Source: a virus
Strand: one strand, 5' to 3'
IMG/VR virus record: IMGVR_UViG_3300006810_000471
Location: 1 to 21,687 of that record
Length of the DNA: 21,687 bases
Positions 1-6,975 of this stretch are shown here, one piece after another. The notes beneath the pieces are model-generated. The model ran no database searches and was not told the DNA's origin. It saw only the letters and a list, made by a program, of their open reading frames with translations. How positions within the stretch are numbered: the first letter of the stretch is position 1; every line of letters starts with the position of its first letter. Position numbers and translations under genes: made by a program.

Positions 1-186
1 AAAAGGTTTTCCGCAGTGATCGCAAGCTTTTGTTACTCGGTCTTCGTACCTTTTCTTTTTTCGCCACGCTTGACGGCAATCATGGGTGCATACTTTGTGA
101 TCAGGTTTTTTAGGAACAAAACTCACGCCGCAATGTAAACACTTAACCGGCTCGTGCTTCTTTTTAAGGCTCAGAAAAAACTTCAT
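1..186 (-). CDS. Zinc-finger protein, 3' end beyond window
   Basis: The minus-strand frame opens at an ATG (184-186) and runs off the window edge after 62 residues. A complete four-cysteine zinc site is visible: C16-x2-C19, then C33-x3-C37 followed by W41. A second CxxC pair (C55, C58, followed by GKPF) begins a second finger. The spacing, with Gly after the second Cys and Phe-x-Pro-Lys after that, is typical of small zinc fingers in phage proteins, some of which carry an HNH nuclease further on; no nuclease motif lies in the visible part. The stretch between the fingers (38-53) is strongly basic, which suits nucleic-acid binding. The start lies 23 bp inside the end of the preceding gene (164-412), suggesting translational coupling. 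Function is not established. Confidence 0.72.
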   Translation of the reverse strand, partial: MKFFLSLKKKHEPVKCLHCGVSFVPKKPDHKVCTHDCRQAWRKKKRYEDRVTKACDHCGKPF

Positions 187-412
187 CCGAATTTTCTTTC
201 TTTTCTCGTTGAACTTGCTGGATCATTTGCTCAGAACATTTGACGTAATCGGAGGGATTGACGCCTATGTCAGAAGCCATGCGGGCCGCGAGCCGTTCGC
301 AAGCAACCATCAGGTAATTTAAAGGAATATCGCAATGTTGTTGATAAAAAACGGACATGATGGAGTCTTCGACAGAATCCACTATATCAAACACCTTTTC
401 TTGTTTAGACAT
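164..412 (-). CDS. Small phage protein of unknown function (82 aa)
   Basis: This 82-residue protein is acidic at both ends with a helical middle (IPLNYLMVACERLAARMASDIG, about 29-50). I do not recognise the family. The ATG at 410-412 is preceded by an AGAGG ribosome-binding site with a spacer of about 9 nt, inside the end of the upstream gene, which it overlaps by 8 bp. It in turn overlaps the following zinc-finger gene by 23 bp. The row of tight overlaps places it in one transcript with its neighbours, probably started at the promoter at 818-847. No membrane segment, signal peptide or catalytic motif is apparent. Confidence 0.75.
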   Translation of the reverse strand: MSKQEKVFDIVDSVEDSIMSVFYQQHCDIPLNYLMVACERLAARMASDIGVNPSDYVKCSEQMIQQVQREKKENSDEVFSEP

Positions 413-608
413 TTTTTCGAGCCTCTAATCTTTTGGTTCGTTCAATGTTTATTTTTTCCACAAGCGCCAAACATTTTTCGCTGTGGCCCTGTAAGACCCA
501 ACGCGCTGTTTCATGGTCTTCTAAATTGCTTATGGCGCAGTCACAGTCCATTGACGCGGTAAAGGCCAGGTCAGAGATCAGCTCTAACTCTTCGTCTAAT
601 ATTTTCAT
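405..608 (-). CDS. Small acidic helical protein (67 aa)
   Basis: A 67-residue protein, predicted helical throughout and acidic, with three Cys (two as CDC near residue 22-24, one near 46). The cysteines do not form a CxxC pair. The ATG at 606-608 shares one base with the TAA of the preceding gene (TAATG junction). An AAGGGG ribosome-binding site sits about 9 nt upstream, inside that gene's last codons. The family is not recognised. Its position as second gene of a four-gene leftward operon of tiny proteins suggests an early accessory role, but that is inference. Confidence 0.75.
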   Translation of the reverse strand: MKILDEELELISDLAFTASMDCDCAISNLEDHETARWVLQGHSEKCLALVEKINIERTKRLEARKNV

Positions 609-790
609 TAGTTTGAACCCCTTCGCACGACATCAATGTAGTTAACTAACTTTTCTACGTGTGTTCTAAGGTTATTGTGATCATCAAGAATATTTTTAGC
701 AAAATCTAAAACTTCTTGTAAATCACGATTAAGTTGTGCGTGATGCATGTGACTATATTCCAAGTCTTTTGGTTCCGTTTCTTTTTTCAT
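608..790 (-). CDS. Small His-containing helical protein (60 aa), first gene of leftward operon
   Basis: The frame is open as far as 847, but the start chosen is the ATG at 788-790. It has a GGAGG ribosome-binding site 7 nt upstream, and the longer version would begin inside the promoter at 818-847. The product starts MKKETEPK and contains a His cluster (HMHHAQ) at about 14-19, followed by a helical region with leucines at heptad-like spacing. It is the first gene behind the minus-strand promoter. I do not recognise the family, and no catalytic motif is clear. Confidence 0.75.
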   Translation of the reverse strand: MKKETEPKDLEYSHMHHAQLNRDLQEVLDFAKNILDDHNNLRTHVEKLVNYIDVVRRGSN

Positions 791-817
791 CAAGACCTCC
801 GTTTTGGTTAGGGGGCC

Positions 818-847
818 AGTATACACACATAAAATACCCATATTCAA
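818..847 (-). promoter_or_regulatory. Sigma70-like promoter for leftward small-gene operon
   Basis: On the minus strand the -35 box is TTGAAT (842-847) and the -10 box TATACT (818-823), separated by 18 nt. The boxes match consensus at 4/6 and 5/6 positions. Transcription would begin near 811, giving a short leader that contains the GGAGG ribosome-binding site of the 60-aa gene. The layout fits early transcription by host RNA polymerase. Confidence 0.6.
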
Positions 848-848
848 C

Positions 849-875
849 TTGTTTTACCCAAAAAAATCGTATAAA
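849..875 (+). promoter_or_regulatory. Candidate rightward promoter for the HTH gene
   Basis: The 849-875 stretch has TTGTTT (849-854) and TATAAA (870-875) with a 15-nt spacer, shorter than the usual 16-18. The AT-rich region lies 28-54 bp upstream of the ATG at 903. Some promoter is needed here because the two plus-strand genes have nothing upstream on their strand. The exact boxes are uncertain. Confidence 0.35.
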
Positions 876-902
876 TTTACATTTTTTCGGGAGACTCAAC
901 AT

Positions 903-1082
903 ATGGCGGGTAGACCAGCTAAATGGCCACAAGAACTTGTGGATAAGGTTAGACAAGCGAGAAACGTAGAGAACCGCAAAGTTGATTGGATTGCGGAAAA
1001 ATATGGTGTACCCATAGATACGGTGCGAGACTGGGTATATCGAGGAAAGCGAGCTACGCCATATGAAGAAGCCCGACAGTGA
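903..1082 (+). CDS. Small helix-turn-helix DNA-binding protein (59 aa)
   Basis: The frame extends upstream to 804, but the ATG at 903 is preferred: a GGGAG ribosome-binding site lies about 10 nt upstream, and the upstream codons overlap the promoter region. The N-terminus has a GRPAK sequence resembling an AT-hook core. Residues 26-47 (VDWIAEKYGVPIDTVRDWVY) fit a helix-turn-helix in which the second helix reads DNA, similar to the HTH of Xre/terminase-small-subunit/transposase-type proteins. A stand-alone protein of this size, divergent from an early operon, is most likely a transcriptional regulator of the shared intergenic region. A terminase-like or recombination role cannot be excluded from sequence alone. 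Confidence 0.75.
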   Translation: MAGRPAKWPQELVDKVRQARNVENRKVDWIAEKYGVPIDTVRDWVYRGKRATPYEEARQ

Positions 1083-1242
1083 GTACCAGTGTTCTAGATG
1101 TAAGGAAATGTTTTCCTTAGAGCCAATTATCTACCAGTTCTTGGTTGAATCCGAGGCGCAAGTAGAGTCTATCCTGTGTTATGCGTGCCTGGGACAGGTA
1201 GAAATGGTTAATGGCGATCTTGAGTTTCCAATTTATCATTGA
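1063..1242 (+). CDS. Small CxxC zinc-ribbon protein (59 aa)
   Basis: An open frame from the ATG at 1063 to the TGA at 1240-1242 encodes 59 residues beginning MKKPDSEYQCSRCK. It has two CxxC pairs, C10-x2-C13 and C39-x2-C42, the layout of a zinc ribbon with a 25-residue loop. The start lies 20 bp inside the HTH gene, suggesting the two are translated together. No strong ribosome-binding site is visible apart from a distant GAGGA at 1042-1046. Its 3' end overlaps the oppositely directed gene at 1208-1363 by 35 bp. The product could bind nucleic acid or a protein partner; the function is unknown. Confidence 0.65.
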   Translation: MKKPDSEYQCSRCKEMFSLEPIIYQFLVESEAQVESILCYACLGQVEMVNGDLEFPIYH

Positions 1243-1363
1243 GCCGGTAGGCAAGGTCTACCAGCTCTTTTAGTTCCGCTACGCTCTCATTAAATTTATC
1301 GATAGCTTCAAAGACTTTGTCCGCCTCTTCTTCGGTAAACTCAACTGTTACTTTTGTTCCCAA
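1208..1363 (-). CDS. Small acidic helical protein with TTG start (51 aa)
   Basis: The frame reads (M)GTKVTVEFTEEEADKVFEAI and continues as a single amphipathic, acidic helix with leucines spaced at 3-4 residues, ending in TAA at 1208-1210. There is no ATG. The best start is the TTG at 1361-1363, which has a GAGG 9 nt upstream inside the 3' end of the preceding gene (overlap 23 bp). It is the last gene of the leftward replication operon. The family is unknown. Without experimental data the start is uncertain, but the coding character of the frame is clear. Confidence 0.6.
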   Translation of the reverse strand: MGTKVTVEFTEEEADKVFEAIDKFNESVAELKELVDLAYRLNDKLETQDRH

Positions 1364-1526
1364 CTGGAATCGCCTCGTTTGGTCGGTTGGCCTCGTGCTT
1401 CACGCCTAGTAGTGCTTGCCACATTTGAAGCGTCTTGACGTCGTCGGTGTTAGCCGCGCCATTTTCCTGGATTTGTCGCTCTACTTTCTCAAATGCTCTT
1501 TTAAATTTTTGTTCAATCGTGAGCAT
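1341..1526 (-). CDS. Small phage protein of unknown function (61 aa)
   Basis: A 61-residue protein starting MLTIEQKFKRAFEKVERQIQ. It has an N-terminal basic amphipathic helix, an acidic middle and a short polar tail. The ATG is at 1524-1526, 14 bp inside the ribbon-helix-helix gene, and the ribosome-binding site is weak. Its end overlaps the next gene by 23 bp. No domain is recognised. The overlaps make it part of the replication transcript. Confidence 0.65.
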   Translation of the reverse strand: MLTIEQKFKRAFEKVERQIQENGAANTDDVKTLQMWQALLGVKHEANRPNEAIPVGNKSNS

Positions 1527-1773
1527 TATAATAATCCTTGACCGAAAAGACGGTGTCTTCTTCTTTTGGATCGGGTTTATTCTTCTCTCGGTGTTCGATT
1601 AAACGATCCTTAATGTAGCGTCGGTCTCTATCCGAAAGGTTTTCGTTTTTCCACGCTTCAAATACCACGCGCAGTTGGCCGCTGATAGTGCGGCCCTCCA
1701 CGTCGGCAATGACTACGATCTCTTCGTAGACGTCTTTTGGAAGTAAGACGCTTTTCCACTTGTTTGTATCCAT
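1513..1773 (-). CDS. Ribbon-helix-helix DNA-binding protein (86 aa)
   Basis: The start is the ATG at 1771-1773, which has a GGAG ribosome-binding site 6 nt upstream; a TTG four codons earlier has none. Residues 6-41 have the Arc/CopG/MetJ pattern: a short strand (WKSVLLP), a helix (KDVYEEIVVIADVEG) and a second helix (RTISGQLRVVFEAWK). Such proteins dimerise and insert the two-stranded sheet into the DNA major groove. The C-terminal half is charged and unlike known families. Sitting directly after the polymerase, it could be an autoregulator of the replication operon or a DNA-structuring factor; that role is inferred. It overlaps the following gene by 14 bp. Confidence 0.75.
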   Translation of the reverse strand: MDTNKWKSVLLPKDVYEEIVVIADVEGRTISGQLRVVFEAWKNENLSDRDRRYIKDRLIEHREKNKPDPKEEDTVFSVKDYYNAHD

Positions 1774-1810
1774 CGGTTTCTCCAAGGCTAATATCTGCGA
1801 TTATATAAGA

Positions 1811-3724
1811 TTAATCGACAGATTCAAAATCTCCCCAGTTTGGGCCCATTTCAATATCGCACTTGTTCGGGACCACTAGAGGTATGGCGTTTTTCATGGT
1901 TTCAGACAGCTCACGAGCCTGTTCCACGGACTTTACGCTGAAAGCCAACTCATCATGCACCTGGAGCAAAGGCACCGTACCGGCCTTGTAGACGTCCACC
2001 ATAGCCTGTTTGGTCATATCTGCGGCCGCCGCCTGGATTAAACGGTTCAATGATTTATAGGTGTACGCCCTGCGAAGACGGGTCGTGGGCCCATATTCGT
2101 TTATTGCGTCCTGGTAAGGCAAAGCTTTATTCATTTCAAAGGCGTCCGGTTCCCATAAATCAAACCGGCACTTACGTCCTCCCAGGGAGCGTATGGAGCC
2201 GCTAGAGCGTTTATCGTCCAGGGAGCGCTGTACCCCTTGCATCAACCCTCGAACGAACGGCACGCGGTCGTGGTACTGTTTGGTAAGCTCCTTGGCCTCC
2301 GGCAGGGTGATGTCTAGCTGCTGCGACAGTTTATTGACGCCCATCCCATACATCATCGCCAAATTTATGACTTTCGCCTGTTTGCGGGGGATTTCCGCCA
2401 TGTCGGCAACCATGCTGTGAAAATCCATATTCGGGTTTTCGTTGTAGGCTTCGACAAACTCTTTGACGCCCGGCAGGTCCATGTTCTTGTACTCCGAGAA
2501 TGCGTGCGCGTAGTGCGTCAGTATGCGTGGCTCCTGTTGACTGAAGTCTATTGCAGCCCACTGCTCGCCTTCTTCCGGTAAAAATAATCTACGGATCATA
2601 GGTCCTAGCTCCGGGTCGCGAGCCGGGATTTGTTGAAGGTTTGGGTTGCTCATGGATAGACGGCCGGAAACGGTGCCCCCGCTGTCTGAGCGCAGTTGGT
2701 TGATATGCCCATGCACACGGCCATCCCTGCCGACAAACTTCAATATGGAATCTATGAACGTTCCCTGTATTTTGTTCAGGTTACGCGCTTCCATGATTAA
2801 CTTAGCCAGTTCTGAGGGGTGTTCAGACAAAAACGCTTTAGTGAAGCTAGGCGCGCCTTTTTCTGTCCTTGCGTATTTTATGTTCTGCTTGTCAAACGCC
2901 TTAGCGATAGAAGCAGCCGCCCAGATTTCCACATCAGAGCCGTTGAGTTCCTTGAGCCGTTTACGGGCGGCCTTCTCACGTTTTAAAAGTTCTTGTTTGG
3001 TGCGTTCCGCCTGGTCGGTATCGACTCGGATGCCCCTGTATGTCATGTCCACGAGGCACGGCAGCAGGTCCGTTTCCAATTCCCAGATTTGCCATAGGTC
3101 CTCTCGGTTCAATAGGGTCTTGAGATGTGACCAAAGCTCTAAGGTAATTTCGGCGTCAACCTCCGCGTAAGGCCCCACATACATCGCGGGCAGCTTCCAC
3201 ATCTCACCCTTGGGGTCCACGCCAAACTCGCGTGCTGCTTCTGTCAGGGTCTTCTCAGACTTGGTCTTGCCCAGGTAGTCGTAACACAGGGCGTTCAGGC
3301 TGTAGGAGAATCGGTTCTCGTCTACAAGCGCAGCGGTCATCATCGTGTCGATCACACGGCCCTTGACCTCAAAACCCATCGCACGTATCCAGCCCAGGTC
3401 ATATTGAGCGTTGTGCATGATCTTGTCTGCCGGAGACTCAAACACCTTTTTTAAATATTTATTGATGATGCGCTGGTCCATGTTGCCGCCACCCAGGTGA
3501 CCTACAGGGAAGTAACCCTTCCACCCCGGAACAGCTATGGCATAGCCCACCACCTCGCCGTTCTTTGTAGCCCACCCCGGGCCGTTCGACTTGATGTGTG
3601 GGTCGCGTGTCTCAACGTCAATTGCTATTTCTTTGGCGTTTAAAATTTCTTCTGGAAAAGGATGCTCTGGGGGCAGCCAATCTGTCTTCTGAGCGAACAT
3701 CGCCATCTGTAAGTTACCGGGCAT
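1811..3724 (-). CDS. polA: Family A DNA polymerase with 3'-5' exonuclease
   Basis: This is the phage replicative DNA polymerase (637 aa). The exonuclease domain shows ExoI (D36, E38 in IAIDVETRD), ExoII (N105 and D109 in MHNAQYD) and ExoIII (Y186-x3-D190). The polymerase domain shows motif A (AIDFSQQEPR, metal-binding D393), motif B or O-helix (R447, K451, Y459, G460), the LNRLIQAAAAD stretch at 559-569, and motif C (VHDE, 589-592). All catalytic residues are present. There is no N-terminal 5' nuclease domain, as is usual in phage enzymes. In KVINLAMMYG the residue aligned with E. coli Phe762 is Leu455. The ATG at 3722-3724 has GGAGAG about 9 nt upstream and overlaps the zinc-ribbon gene by 11 bp; a second Met at residue 7 is possible but has no better site. 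Confidence 0.97.
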   Translation of the reverse strand: MPGNLQMAMFAQKTDWLPPEHPFPEEILNAKEIAIDVETRDPHIKSNGPGWATKNGEVVGYAIAVPGWKGYFPVGHLGGGNMDQRIINKYLKKVFESPADKIMHNAQYDLGWIRAMGFEVKGRVIDTMMTAALVDENRFSYSLNALCYDYLGKTKSEKTLTEAAREFGVDPKGEMWKLPAMYVGPYAEVDAEITLELWSHLKTLLNREDLWQIWELETDLLPCLVDMTYRGIRVDTDQAERTKQELLKREKAARKRLKELNGSDVEIWAAASIAKAFDKQNIKYARTEKGAPSFTKAFLSEHPSELAKLIMEARNLNKIQGTFIDSILKFVGRDGRVHGHINQLRSDSGGTVSGRLSMSNPNLQQIPARDPELGPMIRRLFLPEEGEQWAAIDFSQQEPRILTHYAHAFSEYKNMDLPGVKEFVEAYNENPNMDFHSMVADMAEIPRKQAKVINLAMMYGMGVNKLSQQLDITLPEAKELTKQYHDRVPFVRGLMQGVQRSLDDKRSSGSIRSLGGRKCRFDLWEPDAFEMNKALPYQDAINEYGPTTRLRRAYTYKSLNRLIQAAAADMTKQAMVDVYKAGTVPLLQVHDELAFSVKSVEQARELSETMKNAIPLVVPNKCDIEMGPNWGDFESVD

Positions 3725-3896
3725 TTTCTTTTGCTCTCCAAATAGTTTCTCGGCCTATGGCTTTACTAAAGTGTGTGCAGTGTTGGCAGTACCAACCTTT
3801 CCTCACGTTGTTTTCCACATCAACAACGGCTGTGGCGGTGTTACCGCAGGCATCGCATTTGTTGTAGTACAAAGGGTCAAGTTCGTCTTTTTTCAT
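3714..3896 (-). CDS. Zinc-ribbon protein between helicase and polymerase (60 aa)
   Basis: This 60-residue protein has two CxxC pairs (C14-x2-C17 in CDACG and C37-x2-C40 in CQHCT) separated by a predicted beta-hairpin region, the fold pattern of a rubredoxin-like zinc ribbon. The C-terminus is basic. Its ATG overlaps the helicase TGA (ATGA junction) and its end overlaps the polymerase start by 11 bp, so the three are probably translated in a coupled way. A small zinc protein locked between helicase and polymerase may be a replisome accessory or DNA-binding factor; this is inferred from position only. Confidence 0.75.
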   Translation of the reverse strand: MKKDELDPLYYNKCDACGNTATAVVDVENNVRKGWYCQHCTHFSKAIGRETIWRAKENAR

Positions 3897-5398
3897 AAGT
3901 TGTAAGCTCTTTCATAATTCTCAGGATCGACGATAAATAAATTTTCTATTGTTCTAGTGACACCAACATAAAACACGCGGTGCAAATCGTCGGCAGGGGT
4001 TCGTAAGGCAGCGGGGCTCAGATCAAGTAACAGAACGACGTTCTCTGCCTCTCCCCCCTTTGTGCCGTGGATCGTGGACAATTTGATACGGGGTAATGCA
4101 TTAAACTTTTCTCCTCGTCTCAATAAAGATGTGATGTAGGCGCGGTCTACCGCAGGAATTTTGTCCATTGCGACATGCCATATCATGCTGTCATCAGCGA
4201 TTAGACCGTGTTCTTTCTGCAATAGTTCAAGAGTGAATAACTGATCGTCAGGAGCCACTATCTTTTTCTTGCCACGTGCGACGCGCACGCCGTTGCCGGA
4301 CATATAGCTATATATTGTTTCGGCGGTCTTGAGGGACACCGGGCGTCCTTTACGCATGGACTCCCATCCGTTTACAGCCACGGACAAACGCTCAGAGATG
4401 GACCGTGAGCCGTTACGCTCAAACAAGTAACCGCCACTCTTGAGCTGCTCTGCAAGGGGCGACAGCATGTAGTTTGCCTGTGCCATTACCAGCCATTCGC
4501 CGTCCGACATATCCAACTCTTCTAGACTGGTCAGTCTTCTAACGCTGCCTTCTTGAGGCTTAGGGTTATATTTTTTTGGGAAACGTCTATGGATTCTCGA
4601 AACAATACTTTCTGCAAGTCGATGGACGGCTTGCGGGATTCGATAGGATTGTTCCAATACCTCACTTCCGCCGGGCAGGTTGATGAACTGATCAACATCT
4701 GCACCTGCCCATCTATAGATAGCTTGATCGTCGTCTCCCGCGCAGTACATGCGTTCTGCTTTTTTGTCGATGGCATGAGCGATATCCCACTGTAAGGGTG
4801 AAAGGTCCTGGGCTTCATCCAAAAAACAAAGCTTGAAGTAAGGGCACACTCTCTCCGCATCCTTTGTAAACAGCTCAAGCATGTCGGTGTAGTCCAATAA
4901 ACCATGAAACTGCTTGTACTCTGCGTAGGCCGCAGCAATGTATTCAACCTCGGGCCACGATTCGTCTAATGCGGTTTGGTTGTACTCTGAACGCAACGTA
5001 GTCTTTTTAAGGCGGGACAGGTTAATAAGTCCTAACACCGGGTGTTCTAAAAGATTAGATGAAGACTCTTGTTCAAAATCGTAGTGCGGTCTAATGCTGA
5101 GAGGTATCTTTATCTTTTTAGAAAGATCATCGAAGTTTTCTTTCTTCATTAGATCGTGATCGCGTATACCAAGCGCGCGGTAAGCAAAGCTATGCAACGT
5201 TCTAAAATGCGGCAGGTCAGCCTTTTCATTAAGTTGAAAACGACGGGCGGCGCGTTCCCTCGCCTCGCCCGCCGCTTTCCGGGTGAACGCAAAAAATGCA
5301 ATGTCTTGTGACGACATACCTGCTTCTAATGCCTGGTCGACATAGTTAAGAAGCGTAGTTGTCTTTCCAGTCCCGGGAGGACCAAATATACGAAACAT
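3893..5398 (-). CDS. SF1 UvrD/Rep-like DNA helicase (501 aa)
   Basis: This is an ATP-driven 3'-5' type superfamily 1A helicase. Motifs in order: Walker A GPPGTGKTT (6-14, K12), motif Ia FAFTRKAA (36-43), Walker B LDEAQD (193-198), motif III GDDDQAIYRWAGA (221-233), motif IV QSYRIP (250-255), motif V STIHGTKGGEAENV (441-454) and motif VI VFYVGVTR (475-482). It is shorter than UvrD or PcrA (about 720 aa), with reduced inserted subdomains, as in other phage versions. The start is taken as the ATG at 5396-5398, because it overlaps the primase stop by one base (TAATG) and leads straight into the Walker A strand. A longer frame up to 5479 would overlap the primase by 80 bp. It is the only candidate replicative unwinding enzyme in this operon. 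The family assignment is certain; whether it is the main fork helicase is inference. Confidence 0.95.
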   Translation of the reverse strand: MFRIFGPPGTGKTTTLLNYVDQALEAGMSSQDIAFFAFTRKAAGEARERAARRFQLNEKADLPHFRTLHSFAYRALGIRDHDLMKKENFDDLSKKIKIPLSIRPHYDFEQESSSNLLEHPVLGLINLSRLKKTTLRSEYNQTALDESWPEVEYIAAAYAEYKQFHGLLDYTDMLELFTKDAERVCPYFKLCFLDEAQDLSPLQWDIAHAIDKKAERMYCAGDDDQAIYRWAGADVDQFINLPGGSEVLEQSYRIPQAVHRLAESIVSRIHRRFPKKYNPKPQEGSVRRLTSLEELDMSDGEWLVMAQANYMLSPLAEQLKSGGYLFERNGSRSISERLSVAVNGWESMRKGRPVSLKTAETIYSYMSGNGVRVARGKKKIVAPDDQLFTLELLQKEHGLIADDSMIWHVAMDKIPAVDRAYITSLLRRGEKFNALPRIKLSTIHGTKGGEAENVVLLLDLSPAALRTPADDLHRVFYVGVTRTIENLFIVDPENYERAYNL

Positions 5399-6942
5399 TA
5401 AAACGGCTGCGGATGAGCAGAAGAAATTCCGTTGGGCTTTATAGCGCCAATGGGAGCAGCATATGCGGGTATGCTCCACACCCTCACTGCTTTTCCGCTA
5501 ATCTTTAAAGAAGTTGATTCGCCGTTTATGTCTCGTAAACGCTGGGCAATCTTATGGCTTTTGTATTCAAAGAAACGATGCTTGTGCAGATACGCGGTAA
5601 AATCTTTAATGCGAAAGTAAGTTCGCTCATCGTCTTCATTGGTGTATGGGCGGCGCAGCAGAATCTCTTCCCTGTTGTCTGCTTGCTGCATGACTGTGCA
5701 AAACTCTTCTAATAAATCATAGAACTGACCGTTGATAGAGGCGTCCTGCGACACTTCAATGATGGCACCGTCTGTATCGCTCATCTCTGACAGCAACCCG
5801 TTTATACGGGCCTCCCACATGTCCTTCTTTACACTCTGCGGCATAAAATTGAGCTGTTCCACACAGGCGCGCTGAAACGCAGCCTGGTTCATTAGAGCGT
5901 CTGTATCCATCTCTAACGGAAAGCCGTTAACATCCATAAACCACACAGGGGGAGTAGAGTTGTACTTGCGAAGGTTCGCAATGGTCGCACCCGATACTGC
6001 GGCCTCAATACCGTACTTCCTCGTCTTACAGACCTCGGCATTGCAGTAATCACAGATCGGGGCGTCTTTGCACTTGTAAGCGTAATCTTTCTTCTGAAGC
6101 TGTTTCGCTACAAGATTAACTTCGGAGAGAGGAAGTGGAGGTTCGAAGTAGCGCGTATTATACGTTAAAATCTCAGATTCCCAACTATCTGGGAAAGCTT
6201 TGCGTAAGTACACACCAACGTTGAAGAGCCCATTATTCCGTCCACCTTCGCTTATTTTCTGCGTGCAAAGCGTTTGTAAACAGGGCGGACCATCTTTGAC
6301 AATGATGTTAGTGTCCGCTTCTTCTATGGTTATGCTGTCAAGCTGCTCCGGTTCTTGAGCGTATTGATCGTACAACCCAAAGAATTCTTCGATTGTACCG
6401 GACTGCCCATCATCTTTAATGACATAGCGCAACCCTTCCTCCGCATCATAATACGGAAGGTTTAAGAAATTACCTACGTCACCCCGGTCCAGGAACAACT
6501 TGACTTGTTTAGGAAATATTTCACTACCGCCGTAGCCTAAGCTTGCAGCAATAGTTTGTAAGGTCTCCTGCATCTTCTTTGCAGTAACCCATTCCTTTGT
6601 AAACAAAAAACAGTGAGCGCCTCCTGACTTGGAACGGCACACGACAAGCGGCAGCTTCATGCTACGCACTTTGTCTACTAGCTCTTTGTGATCTAACGGG
6701 TACTGATCAACGTCGACACAACCCCACTTACACTGGTTGTCTTCGTTGATCGGTATAATTCCAATTGCTTCACCCTCTCCGCTTAAATGACCGAGCCAGG
6801 TGTCCTTTGTTCGTGGCGTTTTAACAACGGTTGCCTTACCGGTATTCTTTCCATTTTGCGCTTTGCGATCTATCCGATATGTGCCGTAAGCTTGCTTTAG
6901 TCCGTCAAAGATAGCCGCAAATTTCTTAGCGTTATCAATCAT
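5398..6942 (-). CDS. Archaeo-eukaryotic-type DNA primase (514 aa)
   Basis: The protein resembles the AEP primase domain named after TOTE conflict systems and used by many phages. Signature residues: the catalytic acidic pair D77-x-D79 in CKWGCVDVDQ, the basic/glycine motif with His (RSKSGGAHCFLF, 103-114), and an FLNLPYY stretch at 159-165. Residues about 231-290 (GGRNNGLFNVGVYL, then EPPLPLSEV) look like a PriCT-type primase C-terminal helical domain. It is followed by a four-cysteine zinc cluster (C291, C297, C300, C305). The remaining 200 residues are not assigned. The ATG at 6940-6942 follows GGTGAAAC; the U-tract of a terminator ends 10 nt upstream. With helicase and polymerase immediately downstream it would prime phage DNA synthesis. 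Some AEP enzymes also act as polymerases. Confidence 0.85.
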   Translation of the reverse strand: MIDNAKKFAAIFDGLKQAYGTYRIDRKAQNGKNTGKATVVKTPRTKDTWLGHLSGEGEAIGIIPINEDNQCKWGCVDVDQYPLDHKELVDKVRSMKLPLVVCRSKSGGAHCFLFTKEWVTAKKMQETLQTIAASLGYGGSEIFPKQVKLFLDRGDVGNFLNLPYYDAEEGLRYVIKDDGQSGTIEEFFGLYDQYAQEPEQLDSITIEEADTNIIVKDGPPCLQTLCTQKISEGGRNNGLFNVGVYLRKAFPDSWESEILTYNTRYFEPPLPLSEVNLVAKQLQKKDYAYKCKDAPICDYCNAEVCKTRKYGIEAAVSGATIANLRKYNSTPPVWFMDVNGFPLEMDTDALMNQAAFQRACVEQLNFMPQSVKKDMWEARINGLLSEMSDTDGAIIEVSQDASINGQFYDLLEEFCTVMQQADNREEILLRRPYTNEDDERTYFRIKDFTAYLHKHRFFEYKSHKIAQRLRDINGESTSLKISGKAVRVWSIPAYAAPIGAIKPNGISSAHPQPF

Positions 6943-6952
6943 GTTTCACCCG

Positions 6953-6975
6953 AAAAACGGGGCCTTTCGGCCCCG
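6953..6975 (-). terminator. Rho-independent terminator upstream of primase
   Basis: On the minus strand CGGGGCC, a GAAA tetraloop, then GGCCCCG form a 7-bp, all but AT-free stem, followed by TTTTT (6953-6957). This is a textbook intrinsic terminator. It lies 6 nt after the stop codon of the SSB-like gene, inside the operon and just upstream of the primase start. Confidence 0.85.

Noticed and set aside
2646-3170. 174-codon plus-strand open frame
   Set aside because: It is antisense to the core of the DNA polymerase, which has all its motifs, and its product has no recognisable features.
4531-4947. 138-codon minus-strand open frame
   Set aside because: It is an alternative frame inside the UvrD-like helicase, whose Walker B and motif III are encoded in the main frame here.
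5399-5479. 27-residue N-terminal extension of the helicase
   Set aside because: It would overlap the primase end by about 80 bp and adds a non-homologous Cys-rich peptide. The internal ATG at 5398 overlaps the primase stop in the usual way and starts just before Walker A.
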